DNA of 64,000 nt from Pedobacter sp. W3I1 (lineage in GTDB: Bacteria; Bacteroidota; Bacteroidia; Sphingobacteriales; Sphingobacteriaceae). Positions 57,314-64,000 of this stretch are shown here, one piece after another; position 1 is the first letter of the stretch, and each line of letters begins with the position of its first letter. The notes under the pieces were generated by a model. That model saw only the letters and a program-made list of their open reading frames with translations, did no database searches and had not been told where the DNA came from. A program made the translations under genes and the position numbers. The stretch spans positions 2,108,001-2,172,000 of the forward strand of contig NZ_JAUSXN010000001.1 in assembly GCF_030816015.1 (NCBI RefSeq), written 5' to 3'.

Positions 57314-58047
57314 AAAATTGTTATTTTCTAATGATCTTATTGGGATTTGCCAAACTTGGATCGGCCCAAACCAATACTTTCCCTACAAGTGGTAATGCAG
57401 GCATTGGAACAACCAATCCATTAGCTGTCTTAGATATTCGGGGTGGGAATATTCTGGTTAAAAACTTGATGAATGAAACTAATGAGTCTGTTATTATGAT
57501 CGATCATTCATTAAGTTTTGGCCAATATGCCAACTTTGGCACCTCCTTGCGCACGTTTACCGAAAATCAGGGCGTGAATACATATGCATTGCAGTTCTTT
57601 ACCCAAAATTCTTATCTAACTGGGCAGACTGAAAAATTGCGCATCAATGGCAATGGAAATATAGGGATAGGAACAACTAGCCCGCAAGAAAAGCTTACCG
57701 TTGCAGGTAAAATCGGTGCCCGTGAAATTAAAGTTGCTACTAATGCAGGTGCCGATTTTGTATTTGAGCAAGGCTATAAACTCTCAGAGTTAACAGAACT
57801 CGAAGAATTTGTAAAAACAAACAAGCACCTGCCAGAAATTCCAACTGCCAGGCAGATGGTTGAAAATGGTGTCAACTTGGGTGAGCTGAATATTAAACTC
57901 CTGCAAAAGATAGAGGAACTCACTTTGTATCTGATTGAAAAAGATAAACAGCTTAAAAACGAAAAAGAGGTAAATAAAAAGCAACAAGAGCAGATAGATC
58001 ATGTGATAAAAGAGCTGACAAACATAAAGAAAACCACAAATAAATAA
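57310..58047 (+). CDS. Array member 13: fibre-like protein, type B module
   Basis: 245 residues; signal ends GSAQ. Mature start NTFPTSGNAGIGTTNPLAVLDIRGG, then a short unit (NYSFG-like: SLSFGQYANFGTSLRTFTENQG). The type B module begins near 115 (GNIGIGTTSPQEKLTVAG) and shares the 90 identical bases with member 12. The coil is Lys/Glu-rich (KEVNKKQQEQIDHVIKEL). Four bases separate it from member 14. Confidence 0.83.
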   Translation: MKNCYFLMILLGFAKLGSAQTNTFPTSGNAGIGTTNPLAVLDIRGGNILVKNLMNETNESVIMIDHSLSFGQYANFGTSLRTFTENQGVNTYALQFFTQNSYLTGQTEKLRINGNGNIGIGTTSPQEKLTVAGKIGAREIKVATNAGADFVFEQGYKLSELTELEEFVKTNKHLPEIPTARQMVENGVNLGELNIKLLQKIEELTLYLIEKDKQLKNEKEVNKKQQEQIDHVIKELTNIKKTTNK

Positions 58048-58051
58048 GAAA

Positions 58052-58741
58052 ATGAAGAACTTACTCACACTTTTATTACTAAGCCTATGCTATGGTACTG
58101 TTTCAGCTCAAAGCAATGTGTTTCCCGCCACAGGAAATGTAGGAGTTGGTACTTTAAATCCTGCAGCCAAAATTAGTTTTAATAATGTAAACGATGGAAC
58201 CGATATGCCAGATGGAATTACCTGGTTTAACCCTAACCCATTAAATTACGGGATTTATCGTACACCAGGTACCTGGGTTGCGCCAGCCTTTCAACAATTA
58301 AAACTGTCTTGGGATACCGGGATAATACTGGAGCCAGGTAGTTCTTATCAAAACAGCTATGTCGATATTAAGGGTGGGGGATTAAGGGTAAGTTCAGGAA
58401 ATGTTGGGATCGGAATCTTAAATCCAAATGAAAAGCTGGCTGTCAATGGTATAATCAGAGCTAGAGAAGTGAAAGTTGAAGCCACTAATTGGCCAGATTA
58501 TGTTTTTGAGGAAGGTTACAAGGTTGGAAAATTGGAAGCTTTGGAAAGTTATATTAAAGTGAATAAACACCTGCCAGAAATACCTTCTGCTAAGGAAATT
58601 GAAGCAAATGGGGTAGAATTAGGTGAGATGAACAAACTCTTACTTAAAAAGATTGAAGAACTGACACTGCATCTTATAGAAGTAAATAAAAAAGTTGATG
58701 CACAACAGACCGAAATCAGTAGGTTGAAAAGGAAATTATAA
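58052..58741 (+). CDS. Array member 14: fibre-like protein, type A module
   Basis: 229 residues, among the shortest complete members; signal ends VSAQ. Mature start NVFPATGNVGVGTLNPAAKI as in member 16, a small unit (GITWFNPNPLNYGIYRTPG, FQQLKLSWDTGIILEPG), then the type A module from about 116 (GNVGIGILNPNEKLAVNG) with ATNWPDYVFEEGYKVGKLEAL and KHLPEIPSAKEIEANGVELGEM. Confidence 0.82.
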   Translation: MKNLLTLLLLSLCYGTVSAQSNVFPATGNVGVGTLNPAAKISFNNVNDGTDMPDGITWFNPNPLNYGIYRTPGTWVAPAFQQLKLSWDTGIILEPGSSYQNSYVDIKGGGLRVSSGNVGIGILNPNEKLAVNGIIRAREVKVEATNWPDYVFEEGYKVGKLEALESYIKVNKHLPEIPSAKEIEANGVELGEMNKLLLKKIEELTLHLIEVNKKVDAQQTEISRLKRKL

Positions 58742-58754
58742 ATATCTCAATGAA

Positions 58755-59672
58755 ATGAAAAAAAATATCTTATTAATGGCTCTATTATTACTTTCAATTA
58801 TAATACGGGCGCAACAAACCATCAATCACGTTATTGATCTTCAAAGTAACGGCATAAATTCTACAGAAATACTGATGCGTAAAGAAGACAACATAAATTA
58901 TAATAGTTTGTATTCAAACAGCATGGGGTTTGGTTTATATAATAGCTCAAATAATAGCACAAATTTTTTTATTAATAACGTAGGTAATATAGGGATAGGA
59001 ACAATGCAGCCTCAACAGAGACTAGACGTAAGGGGACATGCAATCATAAACGGAACTTTAATCAGTACTGTATCTGATCCAGATATTGGAGGGACAATTC
59101 AAATTGACAATCCCGCTAAAACTGCTAGTGGGACAGCTAACTCATGGAAGATTTATAACATGGGTGGCTCATATGGAAATAGCTTACAGTTTTGGGCCTA
59201 CGATGTAAGTGGTTGTAGCGGTGGGATGTGTGCCAACAAGTTTACACTAATGGACAATGGCAATGTAGGCATAGGTACAGCTATTCCCAGAGAAAAACTT
59301 TCGGTCAACGGTAAGATCAGAGCACATGAAATCAAAATAGAAGCCACCAACTGGCCAGATTACGTTTTTGATAAAGGTTATAAAATTGGAACCTTGGTAG
59401 AGTTAGAAAGCTATATTATGGCCAATAAACACCTGCCGGAAATACCATCTGCAAAAGAAGTAGAAGCAAATGGTGTAGAATTGGGCGAAATGAATAAGTT
59501 ATTGTTAAAGAAAGTGGAAGAACTGACTTTGCATTTAATTGAGAAAGATAAAAATGCTTTGCAACAGAATAGCCTGTTGAAATTGCAAGCTGAAAAGCTA
59601 ACTGCATTCGAAGAAAGGTTAAAGAAGTTAGAGAATGCAGATAGTAAACCAAAAATAAACGTTAAAAAATGA
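58755..59672 (+). CDS. Array member 15: fibre-like protein, type A module
   Basis: 305 residues; signal ends IRAQ. Middle: INHVIDLQSNGINSTEILMR, Asn/Ser-rich GFGLYNSSNNSTNFFINN, GNIGIGTMQPQQRLDVRG near 77, and a unit with two close Cys (VSGCSGGMCANKFTL) that could form a disulphide. The type A module starts near 169 (GNVGIGTAIPREKLSVNG). The start is the second ATG (58755); the ATG at 58750 meets a stop at once. Overlaps member 16 by four bases. Confidence 0.82.
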   Translation: MKKNILLMALLLLSIIIRAQQTINHVIDLQSNGINSTEILMRKEDNINYNSLYSNSMGFGLYNSSNNSTNFFINNVGNIGIGTMQPQQRLDVRGHAIINGTLISTVSDPDIGGTIQIDNPAKTASGTANSWKIYNMGGSYGNSLQFWAYDVSGCSGGMCANKFTLMDNGNVGIGTAIPREKLSVNGKIRAHEIKIEATNWPDYVFDKGYKIGTLVELESYIMANKHLPEIPSAKEVEANGVELGEMNKLLLKKVEELTLHLIEKDKNALQQNSLLKLQAEKLTAFEERLKKLENADSKPKINVKK

Positions 59673-60457
59673 AAAAAATCCTTGGTATTTTACTCCTCAA
59701 TATATGTGTAGGTACTGTTTTAGCACAGACCGATAATGTTTTTCCCGCTACTGGAAATGTGGGAATCGGTATTTCGAATCCAACATCAAAATTGGATGTT
59801 CTTGGTAATATAAAAAGCTTTAATGCCGCGTTTGGCCAAACAAATATCAATACAAGTACGAAGAACTTCGCGAATTTTAGTTCAAATAATCATGGGACCG
59901 TACTCATGTCATCTAATCTATTTTTTTCTAATAATGATGATCTGAAAATTGCCAATACACATGCTTCAATGTCTGGTGCTTCAATCGTAATTCCGGGAAA
60001 TGGACAGCATCATCAAGGTGGCATTGTGTTTTATACGAATATACCAGGTTCGGTAACCGAAGGCCAGGCGTTCACAGGGTCACTTTCTATGGCGATTAAA
60101 GCTAATGGCGACGTTGGCATAGGCACTACCACGCCACGCGAAAAACTTTCAGTTAATGGAAAAATCAGGGCAAAGGAAATCAAAGTAGAAACTGCCAACT
60201 GGCCTGATTATGTTTTTGAGGAAGGTTACAATATTGGAACGTTGAAAGGTTTGGAAAGTTATATCAAAGCCAATAAACATCTGCCTGATATGCCTACTGC
60301 GAAAGAAATTGAAACCAACGGTCTTGAATTGGGAACAATGGTTAATGTACAACAGAAAAAGATAGAAGAGCTTACACTGCATTTGATTGAGAAAGATAAA
60401 CAGATCGATTTACTTCTTAAAAGAATGGATGCTTTGGAAAATAAAAAGAAAAAATAG
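59669..60457 (+). CDS. Array member 16: fibre-like protein, type A module
   Basis: 262 residues; signal ends VLAQ. Mature start DNVFPATGNVGIGISNPTSKL, then a His/Asn-rich unit (SSNNHGTVLMSSNLFFSNND, GNGQHHQGGIVFYTNI). The type A module starts near 147 (GDVGIGTTTPREKLSVNG). From there on its DNA is close to that of members 17 and 18. Five bases separate it from member 17. Confidence 0.82.
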   Translation: MKKILGILLLNICVGTVLAQTDNVFPATGNVGIGISNPTSKLDVLGNIKSFNAAFGQTNINTSTKNFANFSSNNHGTVLMSSNLFFSNNDDLKIANTHASMSGASIVIPGNGQHHQGGIVFYTNIPGSVTEGQAFTGSLSMAIKANGDVGIGTTTPREKLSVNGKIRAKEIKVETANWPDYVFEEGYNIGTLKGLESYIKANKHLPDMPTAKEIETNGLELGTMVNVQQKKIEELTLHLIEKDKQIDLLLKRMDALENKKKK

Positions 60458-60462
60458 AAGAT

Positions 60463-61413
60463 ATGAAGCAATTATTTTTAACCTTAATCTTTGCAATAAT
60501 ATTCTGCAACTGCTTTTCACAAGGTTCCATATCAACCATTTTTCAGGATGAAAGCAACGGTTTAAACGTTACACCGGGAACTACCATGGTTAGCGATGCT
60601 AAAGCCAATGGAGGGACATGTATGTTTCGATCAGCGGGAGCAGCTGATGGTACTTTTTGGGCCGGACCATATATACCAGTTGCTGCAGGGAGCTATTTAT
60701 TTCAGGCAAGAATAAAAGTGGGATCCAATAGCGCTTCTTCCAGCCTCTTTATGCTCGATGTTGTAAGCCAGTATGGTTCTGTTGTGCATAGTGCGATCTG
60801 GATTACACCCAATATGTTTAAAGCTAATAATGAATGGCAACTGATTACCATTCCGGTATCTATTCCGCACGGAATCACCAATCTGGAAATGAGGGGAATG
60901 AATTTCCAGCCAGGGATTACAGACGTTTACTTGGACTATGTTCAACTTATACCGAGTAGTGTCTCTGGGTTTTATTCAGAAGAATTAACGATTTCTGGAA
61001 AAGGTGATGTGGGCATAGGCACTACCACGCCACGCGAAAAACTTTCTGTCAACGGTAAAATCAGGGCAAAGGAAATCAAAGTAGAAACGGCCAACTGGCC
61101 AGATTATGTTTTTGAGGAAGGTTACAAGGTTGGAACGTTGAAAGGCTTGGAAAGTTATATCAAAGCGAATAAACACTTGCCTGGTATGCCAACGGCTAAA
61201 GAAATTGCTGAAAATGGCTTAGAATTAGGAGAAATGGTAAGATTGCAGCAGCAAAAGATAGAGGAATTAACACTTCATTTGATTGACAAAGACAAAGCAC
61301 TCCAAAATGTGGAAATTGAAAATAAACTATTGAGGGCAATACAGTTGCAGCAAGAAGCGGCCATCAAAAAAATGATTGAGCGGATAGATAAAATCGAACT
61401 TAAAAAACTGTAA
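60463..61413 (+). CDS. Array member 17: fibre-like protein with carbohydrate-module-like domain, type A module
   Basis: 316 residues; signal ends CFSQ. The middle (residues ~20-170) reads like a jelly-roll carbohydrate-binding module: FQDESNGLNVTPGTTMVSDA, FWAGPYIPVAAGSYLFQARI, NEWQLITIPVSIPHGITNLEM and ITDVYLDYVQLIP, the last being the typical closing strand. The type A module starts near 181 (GDVGIGTTTPREKLSVNG) and has a long coil (VEIENKLLRAIQLQQEAAIKK). The clearest sign that the variable parts bind glycans. Confidence 0.82.
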   Translation: MKQLFLTLIFAIIFCNCFSQGSISTIFQDESNGLNVTPGTTMVSDAKANGGTCMFRSAGAADGTFWAGPYIPVAAGSYLFQARIKVGSNSASSSLFMLDVVSQYGSVVHSAIWITPNMFKANNEWQLITIPVSIPHGITNLEMRGMNFQPGITDVYLDYVQLIPSSVSGFYSEELTISGKGDVGIGTTTPREKLSVNGKIRAKEIKVETANWPDYVFEEGYKVGTLKGLESYIKANKHLPGMPTAKEIAENGLELGEMVRLQQQKIEELTLHLIDKDKALQNVEIENKLLRAIQLQQEAAIKKMIERIDKIELKKL

Positions 61414-61414
61414 A

Positions 61415-62311
61415 ATGAAAAAAATAATATTAGCGCTTACACTCATTGGGAGTATTTTAAGTCAAGCACGGGCTCAACTCGGTGCTGTTAAAGGGAATGC
61501 GTATGAAATATCAGGTGCCGGAGGTTCGACTATAGCAAATAATGTGATGCATAAAATCTGGCTGTACCGTAATCAAAATGGTAGCGATTGGTTCTCCGCA
61601 TCATTACATGATGGGATTGCCGTTGATCTTTCATTTTTAGAACCGCAGTTAAATACAAGGACTTGGTGGGAAAGAAACCCCTACACTGGAGTACAAATGT
61701 GGGGTGATATGGGCCAAACTTTTATGGTGCTCTCAGGAGGGAACCTGGGTTTAGGAACACTCACTCCCACGTCTAAGCTTGAAGTGGCCGGTGAAGTAAA
61801 TCTTAAATACAACAGTATTGATGGTTACTGGTTAAAACATACTGATTTAGGGGGCAATATGATTGCTGGTTTTAAACGTACCGGAAATGATCTATTAATC
61901 AGGGCTTTTGATGGGATTGGATTCTCTGTTGGTAACAGTGAAACTAAGGCTGTTACAATATTAACCAATGGCGATTTTGGTATAGGCACTACCACCCCTC
62001 GAGAAAAACTTTCAGTTAATGGAAAGATCAGGGCACATGAAATCAAAGTAGAAACGGCCAACTGGCCTGATTATGTTTTTGAGGAAGGCTATAAGGTTGG
62101 AACGTTATCGGGATTGGAAAGTTACATCAAATCCAATAAACATCTGCCGGAGATACCCTCAGCCAAAGAAGCCGAAACGAATGGAGTAGAACTGGGAGAG
62201 ATGAACAAACTGTTACTCAAAAAAATAGAAGAGTTAACACTTTATGTGATCGAGCTAAAAAAAGAAAGTATAGCGCAGCAAAAACAACTCGATCAACTTA
62301 AAAAAAGATAA
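61415..62311 (+). CDS. Array member 18: fibre-like protein, type A module
   Basis: 298 residues; signal ends ARAQ. Middle: NAYEISGAGGSTIANNVMHK, IWLYRNQNGSDWFSASLHDG, a Trp-rich TWWERNPYTGVQMWGDMG, GNLGLGTLTPTSKLEVAG near 111 and LKHTDLGGNMIAGFKRTGND. The type A module starts near 185 (GDFGIGTTTPREKLSVNG), with TANWPDYVFEEGYKVGTLSG. One base separates it from member 17. Confidence 0.82.
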   Translation: MKKIILALTLIGSILSQARAQLGAVKGNAYEISGAGGSTIANNVMHKIWLYRNQNGSDWFSASLHDGIAVDLSFLEPQLNTRTWWERNPYTGVQMWGDMGQTFMVLSGGNLGLGTLTPTSKLEVAGEVNLKYNSIDGYWLKHTDLGGNMIAGFKRTGNDLLIRAFDGIGFSVGNSETKAVTILTNGDFGIGTTTPREKLSVNGKIRAHEIKVETANWPDYVFEEGYKVGTLSGLESYIKSNKHLPEIPSAKEAETNGVELGEMNKLLLKKIEELTLYVIELKKESIAQQKQLDQLKKR

Positions 62312-62332
62312 CAATCAACTAAACTATATTTT

Positions 62333-63004
62333 ATGAAAAAAATCTATTTAACACTCGCTTTTATGGTTGCAGTAATTGCGGTGAAAGCACAAAGTCAGAC
62401 CATCAATGGTGATTTATCTATTGGCGGCGATGGTACAGTATTGACCGGGCCAGGGAATAGGATATATTTTAATGGAGCAAGCTTTAATGGAGATGAGCTG
62501 TCCATGTACAGATTTAATAGGACAGCTAATGTTAGCGATTTAAGGGTAAATATAGGTGATGATTATGGAAGTGGGGATGACCGCTTTTTGATTGGTACTA
62601 CAAATTGGGTGGATGGTAAATATTATGTTCACATGGTTGTGGGGGCAGATGGTAAGGTGGGTATCGGCACAGAAGTATTTGGTACAGAGCGTTTGGCTGT
62701 AAATGGCAATATCAGGGCAAGAGAAATCAAGGTAGAAGCCACAGGCTGGCCCGATTATGTATTTCAAAAGGATTATAAGATCTCCTCTTTGGCAGATCTC
62801 GATCGTTATATTAAACTAAACAAACACCTTCCTGGTATTCCGGATGCACAGGAAGTAAAAGAAAACGGTATCGAACTGGGTGAAATGAACAAACTTTTGC
62901 TCCAAAAAATTGAAGAACTCACCCTACACCTGATTGAAAAGGACAAAACGATTAAGGGTATACTCAAGAGAATGGATGAAATAGAGAAAAAAATAAAAAA
63001 ATAA
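62333..63004 (+). CDS. Array member 19: fibre-like protein, type A module
   Basis: 223 residues, the shortest complete member; signal ends VKAQ. A small variable unit (INGDLSIGGDGTVLTGPGNR, MYRFNRTANVSDLRVNIGDD, FLIGTTNWVDGKYYVHMVVG) is followed by a type A module from about 107 with a changed lead (GKVGIGTEVFGTERLAVNG) and ATGWPDYVFQKDYKI, where the usual Asn of NWPDYVF is Gly, as in member 20. Confidence 0.82.
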   Translation: MKKIYLTLAFMVAVIAVKAQSQTINGDLSIGGDGTVLTGPGNRIYFNGASFNGDELSMYRFNRTANVSDLRVNIGDDYGSGDDRFLIGTTNWVDGKYYVHMVVGADGKVGIGTEVFGTERLAVNGNIRAREIKVEATGWPDYVFQKDYKISSLADLDRYIKLNKHLPGIPDAQEVKENGIELGEMNKLLLQKIEELTLHLIEKDKTIKGILKRMDEIEKKIKK

Positions 63005-63016
63005 TCAATGCTGACG

Positions 63017-63718
63017 ATGAAATCGAAAATATTATTCGCTGTTGGCATGTTATGCCTAAGCACCATATGCGCCGCCCAGAATACTTTTCCAGGAAATGGA
63101 AATGTAGGTATCGGAACTTCTACTCCGGTAGGTAGCCTGGATATTTTTACGGCGGAGAATACAACTACAGTACCATTGATTTCCTTACGTTCGAATTTTC
63201 ATGTTGCAGGGAACTATGGCATGATCAGGTTTGGTGATTATACGCAAACCACACAGTATCAAAAAGGAGCTATCATTTATGAAAGTGTTTCTGGTGCTGC
63301 AAGAGGGAAATTTCATATCGCGATGGAGAATACTGATGGGCCGGGGAGTGTAACGCTTGCGGACGCAAGACTGACGGTTCAATCAGATGGAAACGTGGGT
63401 ATTGGCATCACAAATCCGACCGAAAAACTTTCAGTAAATGGGAAAATTAAGGCTAAGGAAGTAAAAGTAGAAGCAACAGGCTGGCCTGATTATGTTTTTG
63501 CTACAGATTACCATCCGCTTAGTCCAGATGAACTTGAACGATATATTTCGGTCAATAAACACCTGCCTGGTCTTCCTTCAGCAAAAGAAGCCGAAGAAAA
63601 CGGGGTTGAACTCGGGAAAATGAACAAAAAACTGCTCGAAAAGATAGAGGAACTTACGCTATATATGATCAGCCAGCAGAAAGAAATCAATGAACTGAAG
63701 AAGAAACTGAATCAGTAG
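63017..63718 (+). CDS. Array member 20: fibre-like protein, type A module
   Basis: 233 residues; signal ends CAAQ. Mature start NTFPGNGNVGIGTSTPVGSLDIF, then LISLRSNFHVAGNYGMIRFGDY and GKFHIAMENTDGPGSVTLADA. The type A module starts near 125 (GNVGIGITNPTEKLSVNG) with ATGWPDYVFATDYHPL and HLPGLPSAKEAEENGVELGKM. An upstream in-frame ATG at 63008 would add MLT; 63017 gives the usual signal peptide. It is the last array gene; a 92-base gap follows. Confidence 0.82.
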   Translation: MKSKILFAVGMLCLSTICAAQNTFPGNGNVGIGTSTPVGSLDIFTAENTTTVPLISLRSNFHVAGNYGMIRFGDYTQTTQYQKGAIIYESVSGAARGKFHIAMENTDGPGSVTLADARLTVQSDGNVGIGITNPTEKLSVNGKIKAKEVKVEATGWPDYVFATDYHPLSPDELERYISVNKHLPGLPSAKEAEENGVELGKMNKKLLEKIEELTLYMISQQKEINELKKKLNQ

Positions 63719-63810
63719 ACAATTGCCAGTTTGCAGTTAACAATTAGTAATAATATGCTGTGAACAAATAACCCAGTGAACCCATGACTAATGAACCAAT
63801 GAACTAAAAT

Positions 63811-64000
63811 ATGCTCAAAGCAGGTGCCTTATATTTTTCGATATTTGTTGCTTTCCTGATTGCGGTAATCTGTGCATCGCTGATCATGCTGGCTACGCAT
63901 TATCGCGGAAGTTATCTGAAAGAAATGCGGATGGCCAGGCTAAGCAGGAATATGGAATCGGGTATTGCCTATGTACTTGCCGAAAATGAAAATACAAGTG
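63811..64000 (+). CDS. Membrane-anchored protein with PilX/GspK-like N-terminus (3' truncated by window)
   Basis: The first 63 residues are visible and the frame is open at the window end. A short leader (MLKAGALYF) precedes one hydrophobic helix (SIFVAFLIAVICASLIML) that continues into a basic amphipathic helix (RGSYLKEMRMARLSRNMESG). The pattern 'AL-F-x-VALLIAVI ... R--R--ESGIAYVLAE' resembles minor pseudopilins of the PilX/GspK kind, though the acidic residue at position +5 of pilins is not evident. Together with the GspC/PilP-like gene at 45009 it hints that the array lies inside a secretion/pilus-like locus. Confidence 0.5.
   Translation, partial: MLKAGALYFSIFVAFLIAVICASLIMLATHYRGSYLKEMRMARLSRNMESGIAYVLAENENTS

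Larger units (their letters stand above)
46121..63718 (+). other. Tandem array of 20 paralogous secreted fibre-like genes
   Basis: Twenty genes follow one another on the plus strand over 17.6 kb, mostly with gaps under 100 bases and with four stop/start overlaps. Each codes for a signal peptide, a variable middle and, in 19, a common C-terminal module of about 100-145 residues. The module starts with GNVGIGT(T/N)P and (L)SVNG or LTVAG, has a central NWPDYVF or AGADFVF block, then NKHLPE(I/M)P, an N-G-x-x-LGE turn and KIEELTLHLIEKDK, and ends in a short coiled coil. Fifteen modules are of the NWPDYVF type (A) and four of the AGADFVF type (B: members 4, 9, 12 and 13). Similar 'GIGT...P' motifs occur in phage tail-fibre-like proteins. 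Confidence 0.92.

Noticed and set aside
46121..63718. Array as part of a prophage or phage-derived tailocin
   Set aside because: The GIGT motifs resemble tail fibres, but there are no tail tube, sheath, baseplate, terminase or lysis genes; every member has its own signal peptide, which phage fibres lack.
46121..63718. Diversity-generating retroelement or shufflon
   Set aside because: No reverse transcriptase, template repeat or recombinase gene is visible in the window, and all members are in the same orientation with their own start signals.
46121..63718. Array repeats as a CRISPR-like or short tandem repeat structure
   Set aside because: The repeated unit is a coding module of about 300-400 bases within separate genes; there are no short regular repeats with spacers anywhere in the window.

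Overview
The window looks like chromosomal DNA of a Bacteroidota member close to Pedobacter (Sphingobacteriaceae). The grounds are SusC/SusD pairs, a FecI/FecR/TonB-receptor cascade, promoters of the TTG-N19-TAnnTTTG kind, moderate-to-low GC, and signal peptides ending in ..AQ. All family assignments come from reading motifs in the translations; no database search was run.

Layout. 1-2765: the end of a TonB-dependent receptor, a beta-helix lipoprotein and a beta-propeller phytase. 3033-3929: an AraC regulator on the minus strand. 4470-15793: a tightly packed plus-strand cluster that reads as a bacterial inositol-sphingolipid pathway. It holds serine palmitoyltransferase, a GNAT-like candidate ceramide synthase, an SDR candidate ceramide reductase, myo-inositol-phosphate synthase, a PgpA-like lipid phosphatase, GtrA, a DUF5686 outer-membrane protein, a CDP-alcohol phosphatidyltransferase fused to DUF4833, a fatty-acid hydroxylase and a PAP2/Aur1-like transferase. 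15909-21867: a SusC/SusD pair with a metallophosphoesterase, divergent from a TetR regulator that has a perfect palindromic operator.

22989-27088 is a scrap yard of mobile DNA around a Crp-type regulator and an HXXEE membrane protein. It contains a complete IS4-family element with terminal repeats and a 10-bp target duplication, sitting in a fragment of an RsbQ-like hydrolase. It also has two diverged copies of a small zinc-ribbon-like segment and a shortened tRNA-like fold. 27089-35679 (minus strand) is an ECF sigma / FecR / TonB-receptor / beta-helix lipoprotein system, with tandem repeats between sigma and FecR. 35752-39429 holds an S41 protease, a small GTG-start gene, and a divergent methyltransferase/LysR pair. 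39867-42332 is a GH88 hydrolase with a one-base frameshift plus a DUF2264 protein, flanked by two copies of a ~158-bp inverted-repeat-bounded element.

43220-64000 is the most unusual part. A LytTR regulator with a degenerate receiver, an FN3-like lipoprotein, a GspC/PilP-like inner-membrane protein and a MORN-repeat protein lead into a head-to-tail array of 20 paralogous secreted proteins (46121-63718). A new gene with a PilX/GspK-like N-terminus begins at 63811. Each array protein has a signal peptide, its own variable middle part (knob-like, carbohydrate-module-like or repeated NVGIGT motifs) and, in 19 of 20, a shared C-terminal module ending in a coiled coil. The module comes in two subtypes. 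A 90-bp identical block between neighbouring members, one member without the module and a leftover 3' gene end point to ongoing gene conversion and gain and loss. I read the locus as a repertoire of trimeric fibre- or adhesin-like surface proteins, possibly tied to a type II secretion/type IV pilus-like machine.
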